NCBI GenBank assembly: GCA_047967505.1
Contig: CM106540.1
DNA: 64,000 nucleotides
Source of the DNA: Dipteris shenzhenensis
Lineage: Eukaryota > Polypodiophyta > Polypodiopsida > Gleicheniales
Strand: one strand, 5' to 3'
Below, piece by piece: positions 9,830-23,079 of this stretch. The notes beneath the pieces were generated by a model. That model saw only the letters and a program-made list of their open reading frames with translations. It did not search any database and had not been told where the DNA came from. A program made the translations under genes and the position numbers. How positions within the stretch are numbered: position 1 is the first letter of the stretch; each line of letters begins with the position of its first letter.

Positions 9830-12800
9830 GGAAAGGAAGAGGGGTGGGGTGAGATGGGAGATAGGAGGGCGGAGAGGAAGGAGACAGAAGAGATTGTGTA
9901 TCCTTCAATATGGTGATCCACATGTCATGGGGATCTTATCAAAAGTTTGTTGGAGAGCTCATCTCAAAGATACCATCTATGAGAGAAATGCAATCAAGAG
10001 CTATCCACAACTGTCACTCAAGTGGCTCCCAGGTTGTTGTGATTGTGACTCGACAAGAAAGAGAAAGGGAAGGGAAAGGAGGAAGAGAGGTTGTGAAGGG
10101 AGATGAAAAGAGAAGGAATAGAAAGAGAGGGAATGCAAGCGCGGCAATCACCAAGTCATGAAATGGAAGAAAGATAAGGAAGAGCAAGAGAGTGTACAAC
10201 AACTGAAGACCAAATTCAAAGATCTTCCCTTAAATACAATCCTCATTTTGAAGGGAGGGCCAACCCTATGCTATCTTTACCACTCTCGACTCATACTTTA
10301 CAATAATCTTGGGCACAATTGGCTCCAAAAGGCACAGCCCAACAACTGAGTCCGCTACTCAAAACCATCAAAATGGTGTTGCTAATTAATGTGGTTAACA
10401 TGCCCCCTTCTTGATGTTGATCTATCCTTGGATTAAGGGAGGTGAAGAATGCTAGAATATTAAATAGCTTGGACAACTTGATGTTGGTGGAGGAGCCATT
10501 GCAAGATGAGGCAAAAAATGCGATGGGGCAACCAAAAATGGGTGTCATGCATGTCTTTGGAAGTCCGTATATGATGCACATGAAGATTTTATACTTTGAT
10601 ATACATGAAGATCATTTGTTTGAGTGTTGGTCCTTTGTCAGGATCAAACACTAGTTCTGATCGTAAGTTAAGATGTTGTTCTTCTATTGTTGGTGCATGG
10701 AGAGGTATATCCCATAGCAAAATGATTAGGAGTTGAAAGAAATGCACAAAGGCCACAGTCACTAGATCTAGGACCTCGGCGTAAGTGTCATTGAAATTTT
10801 TCACTTGCACCACCAACCCTAGGGTAGTTAGACACTTGGGATATTTAAATGAGGGAAAATTGTAGCACACATTGGAGTCCTCTTTTTGAAGCTTATGAGA
10901 AGTTTCCCATGTCCATCAATGAAGAATAGGCATGTAGGTTGGGTGGATGAGGTGGCATCATAGTACGCAATAGTAGATCCTCTAGATGTTGGGGTTCTTA
11001 AAGAAACTATATCCACCATTTTGATTGGACACCAACATTGTCATCGTTGATGGGCACATGAGATATCGGTGATTGTTTGTAATCTTCCAAGGTCTTGATA
11101 GAGTGAGCTATTCCACCATGGCCAATAAATTTTTTGAATAAATTTTGTGAGGGCCTAGACCTGCATGATGTTGACCATGTGAAGGTTGAAGCTCAAGAGT
11201 TTTCCCTCCAACGATTGAGATCACTTATATCATTGAACACATGGAAAGATGTAATGAGGTGATGCTAGCCAGAATTAATGGGTAGTGCCTCCCCTTGATC
11301 TTGATCATCATCGCATTAACTAGAAAGTTGGTACCTTCATCTTGAGTAGGAGGATGGGCTAGTGGCATCTCGATGGGATCTGCAACAACAAGGAAGGGAA
11401 AAGAATCTATTGCATTAATTGATCATCAATTTCTAGAGCAAAAGGTGTGGATGTCAATAAATCTGCTAAGGGCCCTGATTGCCCAGGCTTGTATGTGGTG
11501 ATAGGTGTAGGTATGTGTGTTGTGGAATTGGAGGTGGGTGCAATGATGGATTTTGATGTGCTGTGAGGGGGTGGGTTAGAAACGATGTGTTGTGCATGGA
11601 TAGATTGTATTATGCTTCCTAGGTAAGTGTGTAGTTCAAAGGGATTAGGGTTATGACCTCAAGTCATATGGGGTGGCCATTGGGGTCAACTTCTTGAGGT
11701 CTATTAGATTCAAAAATTGTGATTTGGAGTTCCTCCTCCTCCTCCTTTGAAAGGAAATTAGGGTATACGACATGGAGGGTTCCAAAAAGGAACTCATTCT
11801 AGCTTGGACCATGTTTTTCATGGCCTTGAATACTCTATTATACAAGGTCATAATTCTATACGGATGATATTGAGTTATGATATTATAGAGTTGATAGTCT
11901 CTAGTGTGGATGGCTTCTTGATATCCTTGCACATGCAACCAATCAAGACCTTCAACTAAAGGAATTTGGACTGCAAGGCTAGGACTCAAGGTAATTTGGT
12001 TTTGTTAATTCCAATTTTTTTTCTTCGAGGGAAAATCACGATGATTCTTGAATAATGCAACACCAACCCCTAAAGTTCAAAATATTAGAATGTGGGAAGG
12101 TATCAAAATCATTTTGAAAAAGGAGGTCCCCACCAAAGGACATAGCTAATGATGCGAGGAAACTATCGATAATTTGGCTCAATTAATAATGACTCAAGTA
12201 CAAAAAAACAAAATCCAACGCTTAAGAAACAATGTCAAGGAGACAGCATAAAATAGGAAATCCATACTTACATGTATACAATAGAGGAAACCACATGCCA
12301 AATTGACATGTACCAGAGCAAGAGAAACAAGAAAATATGAAGCACATTGAAATCTATACATCTTGGTGCATAATTATCAATAGTAGATCAAGGATTTACA
12401 ACCGTATTGCAATAGGCCCAGCAAGCACCAACCACCCAAAAAGGACACTGAATGGGGCTTGAATTCAATCAGCTTTTGTTGGCACCCACGAATCTAATTG
12501 CCCAGGATCTTCATCCCACACATAGTTGAGCACACATTCCAATACCACTTTATGACACTCTCATCACTACCTTTGTTCAAGACCACATATATCCAACATA
12601 TCCATTGCCTCCATAAACACTACAAGCCCTCTTGGAGAAGCATTATAACATACTCATTTAGGGAAATTTCGGTATCATTACAGTATAGATACTAAATAGT
12701 GTCTAGGCCCCCTTGTTGATTTTATAGGCATGGTAATGGTATCTTAATGGCACTGGCTTAGCTTTCCTAGTGGCACTTAGCTAGCTATCCTAATGTTCTA

Positions 12801-14270
12801 TCTGGACAAGTGTTCTAGTGCTGATTTTAGCCCTCGTTCTTAAACCTATTTATGGTCCTTCAAGAATTTCATACCAATTCATGGTCCTCCAAGCATTTCA
12901 TACCAAATTTTGGCATCATGAGGTAGCCAATTCACATCACCTCCCTATCTTATCTATGCCAACATCTTGATAGGCTAAGTCAGTGCCCTATCTGGTACTG
13001 ATACCCTGGATAATCCAAATGTTGATTTATGGTCATGGGTGTCTTCGTTAGACATATCGATCCCCCTCAAGCACTAAGATTCAAATCATTGTATCATGAG
13101 ATGGCCAATCATGCAACCGTACTGACTTACCTATCCTAGTGTCTTGATAGGCTAAGTCAGCATCCTATTTGGTTGAAAGCCCTTTTGGAGGAGTTTTTAG
13201 CCAAGATATAATCTAGGGAATCCCTAAGTGTGCAAATGAGGTCTGATGACATCAAATGAAAATTTTGGGTCTCCATGCTAACTCAATGTCCTAACAAGCT
13301 AAATTAATGCCTTGGAATGCTATCCTAGTGCCTAGCCTTATTTTTGGCCTTGTTTGAATCTGTTGTTAACATGAAATAATGTACTCACTCCTCATGGTAG
13401 GTCTAGCTTATAAACTTGACTAAGGAGTAATCAGAATAATGCAAGTGGGATTTCCTCGAGCCAAGCTAGGTTAGTTGCTATCCCACAGTGATCATGTTTT
13501 GAGGACCCTAGATTGTACCAATAACTGATGTGAAGTGCCAAAAATACTTCTTAGGTTGTACAAAGAGTGCGAGGATCCTAGTGCATTGGTTTGGATGGAC
13601 TAAGGGTTCAGACATTGCCACAAGAGTGTGAATATACATTGTGGATGTTTTTGTACACTAGAAGAATCTAATGAATGGATTGTCTAGGGGGTAAGTTGAG
13701 ATAGAGGACTATGGACGTTGTGACCCCAAGACTCAATATTTATACACACCTAGACCTACTAGACTAGATTGAGTTTTATACACACCCTAGAATAGACTAA
13801 CAATGCATGTAAGGTGCTTTTAGCGACTGAGATCCCTAGGACACTGAGATCGGAGGTGACTTATCCTAAACCTAGTAAAGTGATCAAGATTGTAGTGTGG
13901 ACAATATCCATGAGGAGTATGATTTGAACGTCTTTGCTATTTGGATCTTCATCATAGTTCAATGATTGTTGGAAAGAAGTATCATTGAGAAATTGATGAG
14001 GACCTTTGTTGGTGAAGAGTATCTTCTAGTGATTCTACTCCATTTCTAGGAGTAGGTTCTTGTGGTTTTACTATTGTGGATGTAGATGGAAGGTCGTGTT
14101 GAAGGAATGACCCTATGAGCACCTGTGTAGAAATCTTTTGAGACATTGATTGGACCGAAGATTCTTGAACTAATGTATCCTTGCCCTTCATAGACCCTAT
14201 AGTAGAGGTGCATACTCGTCCTTAAGGTAGGTGGAGGAATGTTAGGTGTCACAAAGCTTTGGTACCTCGT
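9830..14270. other. Repeat-derived sequence without recognisable genes
   Basis: No conserved protein motif was found on either strand. Open frames are below 125 aa. Two imperfect copies of a roughly 177-bp unit lie at about 12890-13185, sharing CTTGATAGGCTAAGTCAG at 12966 and 13143, with a weaker third trace near 13290. By position this may be the decayed RT/integrase region of a gypsy element. Confidence 0.4.
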
Positions 14271-14279
14271 TAATGTAGT

Positions 14280-14560
14280 TGTTCTCTCCCACCAATTAAT
14301 TTGACAATTGACACTCCAATACCATACACTATCCAAGGTGATTTGTCCTTTGATTGTTCCAATGGGCATGATAAAGAATCAACTTTCAACCACATGGTTA
14401 TTAACAAAAACTTGAAGTGTGATATAATCCATGATGTGCAATACTTGGCCATTAATGGCTCTAATTCTTGTAAGTGTAGAGATAAGAGGTACCTATTTCA
14501 AACTTTCCCATACCTCTTGTGGATGAAGTTATGACTTGCACCTGGATCAACCAACACATT
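14280..14560 (-). pseudogene. Gypsy retropepsin remnant (DPGAS type)
   Basis: The minus strand reads LVDPGASHNFIHKRYGK, a Ty3/gypsy aspartic protease active-site loop (the usual form is D(S/T)GASHNF). Downstream are FFIMPIG and DSVWYWSVNCQINW, matching the FxVMPL and LG.xWL parts of the fold. A stop lies between. No RT follows in recognisable form. Confidence 0.78.
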
Positions 14561-14564
14561 TTTG

Positions 14565-15035
14565 TATTCAATCAATATATGATTAAAAGCATGTTAATGC
14601 GTAAGCAACTTGGCAAGATCAATAGTCACTTCATACAAATGTATCATTATCTATGAGAGTTTATCAAATGTATCATCATTTATGAGGGTTACCTTGAGCC
14701 TAATAATCGTATTGAGTGGTATGGTCATGTCGAGTACTTTTTTATTAGGGGTAGTAATCCATGTTCCCCTCTTCTCTAGTATGTTTATGGTTGCAAGTAA
14801 TTGCATCCAATTGTGAGAGAATATGGGCTCTGGTAGTGGAGCATACCAATGATCATCCCAGTCCTCAACCTTGTTCCTCTCATTACATGCTTGGGATACA
14901 TTAATTGATGTCATCTATCCAGTAGCATTAGACTCAACTATAAACAAATTTCCATACGTAGGGTGAGCCTTCCATGTTTGGAGATATACCCTCATAACTT
15001 GCTCATATTTTCATAAATAAAGGTTGTTGGAGTGC
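14565..15035 (-). other. Linker between two protease remnants
   Basis: An 87-aa open frame (14651-14914, minus) and short pieces join the two retropepsin remnants. I do not recognise the sequence. It contains no Cys/His knuckle. Confidence 0.4.
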
Positions 15036-15039
15036 CAGC

Positions 15040-15310
15040 CATGGACCAATCCTATTATATGCATGAAAGGTCTACCTAAAATGATTTCATATAGGAATTA
15101 TGTTGGTTTCCAAAGTCCATCACACTGAACCATATCGCTATGTGAAGCTAAGGGTTTTGATTTTAGTGTCCCTGAGTACTCCCATTTGTCAAGTCGTGGC
15201 TCCATCGGCCAATTTTAATACCAAGGAAGTACTCTCAAGTTTGAGTTTTCCCCATTTCTCCTAGCATTGGTTGGTGATAATTCTAACACTTGCTCCTTTG
15301 TCTAAGATCG
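15040..15310 (-). pseudogene. Second gypsy retropepsin remnant (DKGAS type)
   Basis: The minus strand reads LDKGASVRIIT, then KLKLESTSLVLKLADGATT, VLRDTKIKT, and EIILGRPFMH. This is the active-site, flap and ILGRPF order of an Athila-like gypsy protease, with the catalytic triplet DKG in place of D(T/L)G. Several stops are present. It lies 5' of, and on the same strand as, the different protease at 14280-14560. Confidence 0.78.
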
Positions 15311-17099
15311 CCAAAAATTTAGATCATGGTAGGATATGAGTGGTAATGCATTCATCATTACTCACAAATTATTGACCCAATTTGTTGATTGGACCTACCT
15401 TTGGAAGATCTTGAGAGTCATTTGGAGATTCGACCATCTCAAGGTCTAAGGGATTAGGTGCCACTCCGATTGAAAGATGTGAAGCTAGATAGGTAGCTAG
15501 ACAAAATGTTGTTTGAGGCAATATCTTTAAGCTTAAGTTCTGCTTGTAGCACTCTACCAGACCTAAGGTTCATGTAGATGAAACAATGTTAGCTTGTAGG
15601 ATGTTACCAAGCTAGGTAGGTCTTGCATGTATATCTGTCCAACTCTAGTTCCCAGGTTATCCCAATGCAACACTGACTTAGCACTATCCTAGTGGTGCTG
15701 ACTTAGGCCTATCCTAGCATTGCTGACTTAGCCTTATCCCATTGGTGTTAACTTAGATCTAACTCAACATCTTGGATTCTATCTCCACGATGATGCAACA
15801 AGCAAAGTTTTTAGGTATTAATAAATGTTCAAGTGATTAGGATGAAGCTTGGAAGATTGGATAGCACTTTGGGTCAAATGTTATCACAGTGCCCTGCAAT
15901 GCTAACTTAGTGTGATGGTTGTTTTCGTGTAATTCAAGGTTTTATGTTGATATCTCAGCAAGAATTAATCAGATAACCCAATTTTAGTTTGAGTGGTGTT
16001 CACTTGATGTGGCAACTCTTGCAACTAGCATGACAATTCTTACTATCTTATGATAGGTGTGTGATAATGCATGTATATGAATTTTGCAAGCTTTGGAAAC
16101 TCTTCTCTTATGATAGGTGTGTGTGATAATTCTCAGTGTCTTATGATAGAAATGTGATAATGCATTTGTACGAATCTTATAACCTTTGGAAACTCTTGTA
16201 ATCTCTATGTTATACTTTTAAGACTCATGGTCTCAAACTGAATGCCATTTGATGAGCCTTCTACACAAATCCTTTAACTACGATTGACTAACCACATTAT
16301 GGTTATGCTTTTGACCTTTGGACCTTGACATGATGTTTAGTGCTTTAAAACACTCTATAGCCAATCATTAGTGGCCTTCATAATTGGCCCCTTGTGGTTG
16401 TCCTGCAACCATGTTTATAGTCTTTTCAATTGTATGTGCTAGACTTGGAGAAAGAACTAATTGCAAATGCCTTAGTCCACTCCTCTTCTCTCCTTAGGCA
16501 TGAAGAAGCTCTAATTTAGAGCTATCTCAGCTTGTCGTGTTCGCAAGGCTTTTTCAAGAGACTGTTTTGGATCTTTTGACCTCCTCAAATACACCATCAG
16601 TGATAAAGGGTCTTTTATGGAGCCAAATTCTACCACTTATAATGATGATGCTTTTCCCTAAGTACACTTGAATATCCCATGACTACTTAATGGGTACTCT
16701 TCCTCCCACACTATCAGCCTTAGCTATAGAAAACCTCCTTTTGGAGTCCTCTCTTTATCTCATTTTGAGAGCTTTTCAAAATCTCTACAAACGGAACTAA
16801 TGGGACGATTGAAATTGATGCATATAAAACAACTAGGCATTACACGTAGACATATAAACATATTGAATTTGATGCATGAAAACAACTAGACCAAATTCAT
16901 TAGGGCTTTGATACGAAACGAAAAGATAGGGACTAGAAGCGCCATGTCCACAGAGATGCTTATAGAGTACACTTTATTCAAAAAGCAAAAGAATACAACA
17001 AATGTTCTTGTGTATCCACTAATATATTACACCATGAGCCCATAACAAGTAACCTAACATAGATTCCTTGCAAGGATTTCAGATATGTAGATTAAGATT
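15311..17099. other. Non-coding stretch with short tandem repeats
   Basis: A minisatellite with a period of about 31 bp and roughly three degenerate units (GCTGACTTAG core) lies at 15655-15765. A second local repeat at 16035-16200 repeats CTTATGATAG and TTTGGAAACTCTT. GGGCTTTGATACGAA near 16904 resembles a decayed tRNA-iMet primer site but has no LTR beside it. No protein motif was found. Confidence 0.5.
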
Positions 17100-17660
17100 G
17101 TGATTTTGCCTTATCCTCCCTGTTTGCATTGAAGGTTGAAGGTTGCTTTCTCGGTTGCCACACGAAGTCAAGTTCAAAGCCAAGGCAAGGACGAAAACGC
17201 TTTGCCGTACCGAGAATTTAGATGACCTGTCGGCTTATGCTTTTCGTGGATAATATCAGGCAGATATTCTAACGGACAATATCCACATCGGTTGACAACG
17301 AAAAGTTGTATTTGGGCTTTCTTATTAGTGCTGATTAGATGTGGACGGACTAAATCTATGTTCAAATCCGATTCCGATGAGCTTTCTCACCAAACTCCGC
17401 GGCGATGGAGCTTCCAGTATAATACTTGATGCGAGCAAAACAAGGCGAGAAAGCAACTATCAAATCTGGTTGTTGGCGATCCATGCGTTCGCGCAAACTC
17501 TGAGGCTGGAAGTTGGAATGTGTGCCGTGCAATCGGTGAGGCCAGAACAGCGATTACGTACCCCAATGTCCCCCCACGTTCTTCATAAACGTGCAATTTT
17601 ATATTCTTTTTCCTTATAGCAGCATTAATCCCGATAATTAGGTCTATTTGATAACTTCCA
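17100..17660. other. CpG-retaining low-copy-like pocket, function unknown
   Basis: CpG dinucleotides are frequent here (for example CCGCGGCG, GTTCGCGCAAAC) against CpG-poor flanks, which suggests host single-copy DNA or a recent insertion. Minus-strand frames of 136 aa (17387-17797) and 63 aa (17174-17365) are open, but neither shows a domain I recognise. It could be a gene fragment or a regulatory region. Confidence 0.45.
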
Positions 17661-17764
17661 AGTTTTAAATGGTTTGCTTTTCCACACGGTTTGGAAGAAT
17701 CACAAGAACTCGACAAATAGTTCCTTTGAAAACTTCCTCCTTCAATCTCCTTCATGACCATGAG

Positions 17765-17998
17765 GTCTAAATTCAATTGTTTGTATATGCTTTTCACATG
17801 AAGGAATGCAAGTCCTAGATAATAACACGTTTATTACATCAAGGACATCAAGCCTCTTGCTGAAAAGAGAGGCTTAAATTCAATTGTTTGTATAGATCAT
17901 ACTCTCGTCACATGAAGGAATGCAAGTCCTAGCTATCAACAGGTCTATTACATCAAGGACATCAAGCCTCTTGCTGAAAAGACAGGCTTAAAAAGACA
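17765..17998. repeat. Tandem duplication, about 115 bp x 2
   Basis: Two adjacent copies share TTCAATTGTTTGTATA at the start and CATCAAGCCTCTTGCTGAAA at the end. The second copy has a small insertion near its start. Confidence 0.92.
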
Positions 17999-18009
17999 TG
18001 CCTCCTTCC

Positions 18010-18555
18010 ACATTATAAAGTTGTGTCCCCTCTACCCCACAGATAAAAAGGTTACCCTCTCGAATGGTGGCAAGAATCCACCCCTTTTTATCATTTATAA
18101 CCTCACATATTTTCTATCTCACATGCATCCATCAAGACTTAAAAGTTCAATTTCCCTATGTGTGTGGAAGTGCAAATTCTTCGGGAGGATGAAATTTATC
18201 ACCCATGTTTAGAAAACAAAGATATAAGAGCAAAAGTATTTCACATATCTAGTACTCACATTCACCACATGGCGAGCATATGACTTATCTTCAACTTGTT
18301 ATTCATATATATTCACCATATGGCTTACTATTATCTTTAATATTTACTATCAGATGCATGCACCTTATGGCTTACCATTATGTTTGATGTACATAGCATG
18401 AGTATAGGCCCCTCCCACTAAGATGGCAAACCAACCTAACAATAAGAGTGCAATGGACTTTCTCCCTTATTTGGGTCCCTAAAGTATCAAATCTTCTTAT
18501 TAAGATTATCAAGGGAGATATGGTGCTTGTAATATGTAAAAGGGCCTTTAAGCCA
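18010..18555. other. No gene seen
   Basis: AT-rich sequence with only short frames. No motif or repeat boundary was recognised. Confidence 0.5.
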
Positions 18556-18559
18556 GTTG

Positions 18560-19110
18560 TCATACACATATTTGAAGGTAATGATATACGTAAGATGTAA
18601 AGATGTAGCTATAGTGATAAATACTACAACAAAGAGGTTTTCCTTTTGCTAAATCAAGTATTTTCAATAGTTCATGCATGTGATAGCTACAAAATCTCTT
18701 CCATATGGAAACCCCATCGATATACATTAGAATTATGTGATTACAAAACCAAGGTGCAAGATACTTGCTGATCCTTTCACACCATGCTCTTGGTGCTTGT
18801 TTCTTAGCCTTTTTCAAATACATACTCAAGATATCTAGGTTGGACATAACCCTCAAGCTGCTGCATATACACTTCTTTCTTCAACTTGCTATTCAAAAAT
18901 GGATTTTTCATGTCCATCTGCTATAACTTCTAATTTCTACTTGTAGCCAATGCAATGATGGTCCTCATGGTTGTTATCTTTGCAATGGGGCTGAACGCCT
19001 CCTCATAATTCAATCTTATGTATGTGCATAGCATTTTGCAATAAGCTATACTTTGTAGCAGTCCATTGAACTATTGGCATTGCAGCTAACCTTGTACACC
19101 GATTGCACTC
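18560..19110 (-). pseudogene. Copia reverse transcriptase fragment
   Basis: Minus-strand pieces in shifting frames match the first half of a copia RT. The region with the expected EVYMQQPEGYVQP motif overlaps 18800-18860, followed by KKQAPRAWCERISKYLA (the QAPRAWYE..DxFL motif). The upstream part near 18930-19050 matches the RT thumb/fingers section. No YVDD is visible downstream, so the palm is lost. The fragment is independent of copia B, which lacks exactly this QAPRAW part. Confidence 0.75.
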
Positions 19111-21735
19111 TTTCTAACTGGCAATATCGCCACTCAACCCCTTGATCTCTTGCAATAGCCCTAGGGCCCCAACCTTGCACATACCTCAGGTTTTTCTATA
19201 ATTCTAGTCTTGAATCAATCCCTTAACAACCATAAGCCTTGGGTGATTCTTAGGTTAAGAAGATCTTATACTATGAAAAAAAGTACAAACACTTCTCATA
19301 TGTTATTTGAGGGCCAAAATGAGGTCTAAAGCATTCCAAAGAATTTTCAAGTATAGTAATTAGGTCAAAAAAATATAATGGAACAACCACACATTAAGTA
19401 CATTAATGAGAAACATCAATCATATAGCTAACTTGGGAAAAACGAAAACCTTGCTCACACGATAACCCACAATGGCAAGGGGTCAATGAAGTCCCTAAAA
19501 CACATTGTGAATGGTAAAGGAAAAATATAAGGACAAAATGGTACACATGTAACTTGACAATTAAGCTAAAGAAAGTTCACTCGAAACAAGTTCTATATAG
19601 TATAGACCATAGATTCACCCAACTGTTAAAGCCCATTGTGTACAAAAAGGCCTAGACCCATAATGTATAGAATCAAAACAGAAGCCTATGAGCCTAGAGA
19701 ACTACCACCATAAGGAGTAATCAAGGATATTGAAGGGAAAGGAAGGGGAGTACAAATTCTCAAAGGTAAAGAGTATTACAACTTGTTAATCAAACATCCT
19801 AGGTCATGAATAAAGAACAATGAAACATATATTCCAAACTATGCATGGAATTGAGATCTAAAAGATAGTTATGATAATTCTATTTCAAAATTCTTACCTA
19901 TACCTTAGATGACATCTAGAATTTGAATATTTATCCATCATCCATTAATTTTATGGCTGAATAGATAAGTGAGCGAAAGTGAGATCCAACATGACAATGT
20001 GGATGAATAAAATTACTTTGGACACCGTAAGAACGGTGGAAAAAATGGCACTCATGGAATAAGACATCTAGGGAGCATAAAATTACCCAAGAAAGGGAAA
20101 TGTATTCCCAAAGGTTCCTTATAGTTGTTTACAACTTATAGAGAAGGTGGAGACCAAACAAGTCCACATACTGGCTAACCTACATGCTAAGCACTAAGAC
20201 ACAAATCTTGGACATGATATGCCCAATCATGATGGTCTTGTAGGTTTTTGGGCTCATGGGATCCTCTACCTTGTGGAATGAGACAATGGTATTTAGGGTC
20301 TCTATGTGGGGGAAATTTGTGCATATCGCTTATTAAAAAGGTTTAATGAGATCAAGACTAGGGTACTAAGTTCATATGCAATGTATCTAATACATAGTCC
20401 CTCACATGCGATGTATTCAATTTTAGTGCATATGTAATGTATTATGTACATAGTCCTTCATGATCTTCGGCTTGGCCATTATGTAACTTTAAGGCTATGT
20501 ATTTGATGTCATCAATGGTGAATAATACACAAGGGTTGGGGTGATGTAGCTATGAGAGCTCAAGGGATGGCTAATGAGGAATGTTGTCTATTGAACATGC
20601 ATAGGAGTGCCAGAGAGTGGTGTTGGCACAGGGAGGACTTTGTCATTGAAGCAATATCTTGCAAAGTCTTTAAAGTTGCTACTAAATAAAACTTTTAGTA
20701 AGTCCTCCTCATTTGGAATAGGTGAATGCTCAAGGGAGTCACTATATGTAAGCATTATATGTCACATGCATTCAAATCCTATTTCTTAAATCCCTTATCT
20801 GTGAATATTGTATGATTCAAAGGTACCGTTTTTCTATACAAATCTATAACTTATTTTTTAAATTTTTTTTGTGATACCCCTTTGTAAATATATTTTTGTT
20901 AAAAACATGATTTGAAAATGTCTTGTTGAATGCTCATGATAGTCACATTTTTTCTATTTGGCCCCTTAGGATGAATGCGTGCTTCTTTTAGATCAAATGG
21001 CAATACTTGTATATACTCTCTAACACACTGGAAAGGTGGTTCTTGGTTTATAATCTAAGTTGCTAGTGTAATTCCTTATGCTCATCATCATACCAACTAT
21101 TTTGCAAGGGATTGAGCCAATAGTGGGTGATGTAGGGAAAGGTGTAGGAAGAAACATGAGGGAGTGTGTCATCAGACCACATTGAGCCTCCAGATGTGGG
21201 ATATTCCCAAGTTCTATGAGTAGAATACAAAGGCCAGGTAGAAAGGTAGGTTGGCATACACATGGGATAACCTAGGGTCAAAGTGAATTTCATGATATGT
21301 TGCATGTGTAGAAGGTGTCCTGCTATGTGGCATATGATGGGGTATGGATACGCTAAAGAAAACATAAGTATGCATAGCTTTAAAAGGTGGCATTGAAATG
21401 GAGAAGCCAATTATATCTAAGGCAAATGCAAGGGTTCCCATGAGGTAAACTACATTGGAGCCTCCCTTGTTTGGGAAACCAGTGAGTCCACCCAAGAAAG
21501 GCCATCGATCTAGATCATTATAGAAGAAGAGGTCATGTATCTTGGCTATGTCTAAGAAAGAGTGCTCATATGAAGTAATTGGGGCAAGCACGTATCTATG
21601 AATATCAAGATATCCATGCCTCATCTAGAACAATATCAAGTAGAAAAATACAATCATCCCAACAATCTATGAGTGGTCCTTGATGAGAAACAATCCTTGT
21701 GTTGAAGTACCTGATCACCCCTTAATTTCCTTGGA
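19111..21735. other. No recognisable gene
   Basis: Mostly AT-rich sequence with many stops. The longest frame is 136 aa on the minus strand (21214-21624). I recognise no family in it and cannot say whether it is coding. Confidence 0.45.
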
Positions 21736-21739
21736 TGCA

Positions 21740-22195
21740 TCTAAGTGATGTTCATATGCTACACACAGCTTGAAAAGTTCTTTTTAAAGGCTATTGGTGG
21801 CCCACAATATATAATGATGCCTATGTGTTCATAAAAAAAGGTGATATATGTGAACAAGCTACCAAACCCCAACAAAAGACTTCAATCCCCTAACTATAGT
21901 CATGGCATAACGACCCTTTAAAAAATGGGGAATCGACTTTGTAGGACCCAGACACCCTGCTGCTAAGGAGTGCTAAAGGAACACAAGCCCAATACATCAT
22001 TGTGGAAACATGTTATTTTGCTAAATGGGCTGGGGCAAAAGCGATACACAAAGCGGATGCTAGATATACTACCAAGTTCCTTTATGACAATGTGATCACA
22101 TGGTATGGTTGTCCCTTGGAAATAGTCTCTAACCAAGGAACACACTTTGTTAATGAAATAATCCAAGAACTTCTCTTAGGAGGTATAAACTCATT
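21740..22195 (+). pseudogene. Gypsy integrase fragment, plus strand
   Basis: The first part (21790-21880) gives the tail of the H2C2 zinc-binding domain in a broken frame (KGYWWPTIYNDAYVF, KPQQKTS). The core follows from about 21925: WGIDFVGP region, then AQYIIVETCYFAKWAGAKAI, TTKFLYDNVITWYGCPLEI and VSNQGTHFVNEIIQEL. The first catalytic Asp lies in GIDFVG. The second catalytic position, normally D in SDxGxxF, reads Asn (SNQGTHF). The sequence stops just after it, before the catalytic Glu region, at the junction with an opposite-strand copy. Confidence 0.88.
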
Positions 22196-23075
22196 TTTGT
22201 GTGGAGACTGTGATTTAGTTGTTGCTTCTTGTCGAGCCTATGATTCTCTTGGTGTATAATCAATTTTCTCTTCTTCAAGTGCAAGTCTCGACAAAATCGC
22301 CTCTGCTTGCATTGGAGGTATGGTAACCATCTCCTCTACTTTAGTAGTAGGTATAAACTCACTCTCCTCTACTTGAATTCTACATATAGTCATAATATCA
22401 TCCTCCTAATTTTCAAGTACATTGAGAACATTGTCCTCTCGAATTGTTGAATGGAATTAAGTTTGTTGTGACTTTGAATGTAGTTCTATGTGCTCACAAT
22501 ATAGCATGTAGCTTGGCATCCCAATTGGCCTATGACATTGCATGGTCTTAGTAGTCAAAATCAACTTGACAGTTTTGTTTGTAAACTCATCTTCTCCATT
22601 GGCTTGGGCATAATAGGTTGTAGAGAGGGTGTGCAAAATCTTAAATTCATCTTTTAGCAACTGCTTGACCTCATTCAAGAAGTGTGATCCTTGATCATTG
22701 ACAAGTTGTATTGGGCATCCATACCTACATCACTGATAATTTTGGCCATGCTCCAAGCCAAATTGTCTTAAAGTGCCTTAGCTTCTACCCAATTGGTAGC
22801 ATAATCAGTGGCAACCACAATATACTTATTTTTGTAAACCTCCCTGGCTTGAATGGACCAATAAAATTCAATCCCCCAACTTTGGAATGTTTGCCAAGGA
22901 CGAACAGGTTGCAATGGCATAGACTAGTTAGGCAAAAGACGGCCAATACGTTGGGATACGTCCACTACATACATTTTGTCTCAACATTCTTAAATAAGGT
23001 TCCCCACCATAATCTTACTTGCAACACCTTTTGAGCTGCCAATTCACCTTGGAATTGTCCATCGAATGGACTCGA
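22185..23075 (-). pseudogene. Gypsy integrase, minus strand, opposed to the neighbour
   Basis: Read right to left: a zinc-binding remnant near 22980-23060, the [11 protein letters not shown] start of the core, [34 protein letters not shown] with the catalytic Asp, and a Tyr-Ala-Gln-Ala-Asn-Gly-Glu stretch carrying the catalytic Glu (ANGEDEFTNKTVK). It ends in an acidic tail at 22185-22450. It belongs to the same general gypsy lineage as 21740-22195 but in the opposite orientation and preserved further. Frameshifts and stops occur. Confidence 0.87.
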
Positions 23076-23079
23076 GTGA

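Noticed and set aside
9741-10106. 121-aa Arg/Glu-rich frame
   Set aside because: Most of it is the translation of a GA microsatellite and purine-rich flank.
16900-16920. Possible primer binding site near GGGCTTTGATACGAA
   Set aside because: Three mismatches to the iMet site and no adjoining LTR or gag.
21214-21624. 136-aa minus-strand frame as a gene
   Set aside because: No domain, no start context or neighbours to support it, and the sequence around it is repeat-like.
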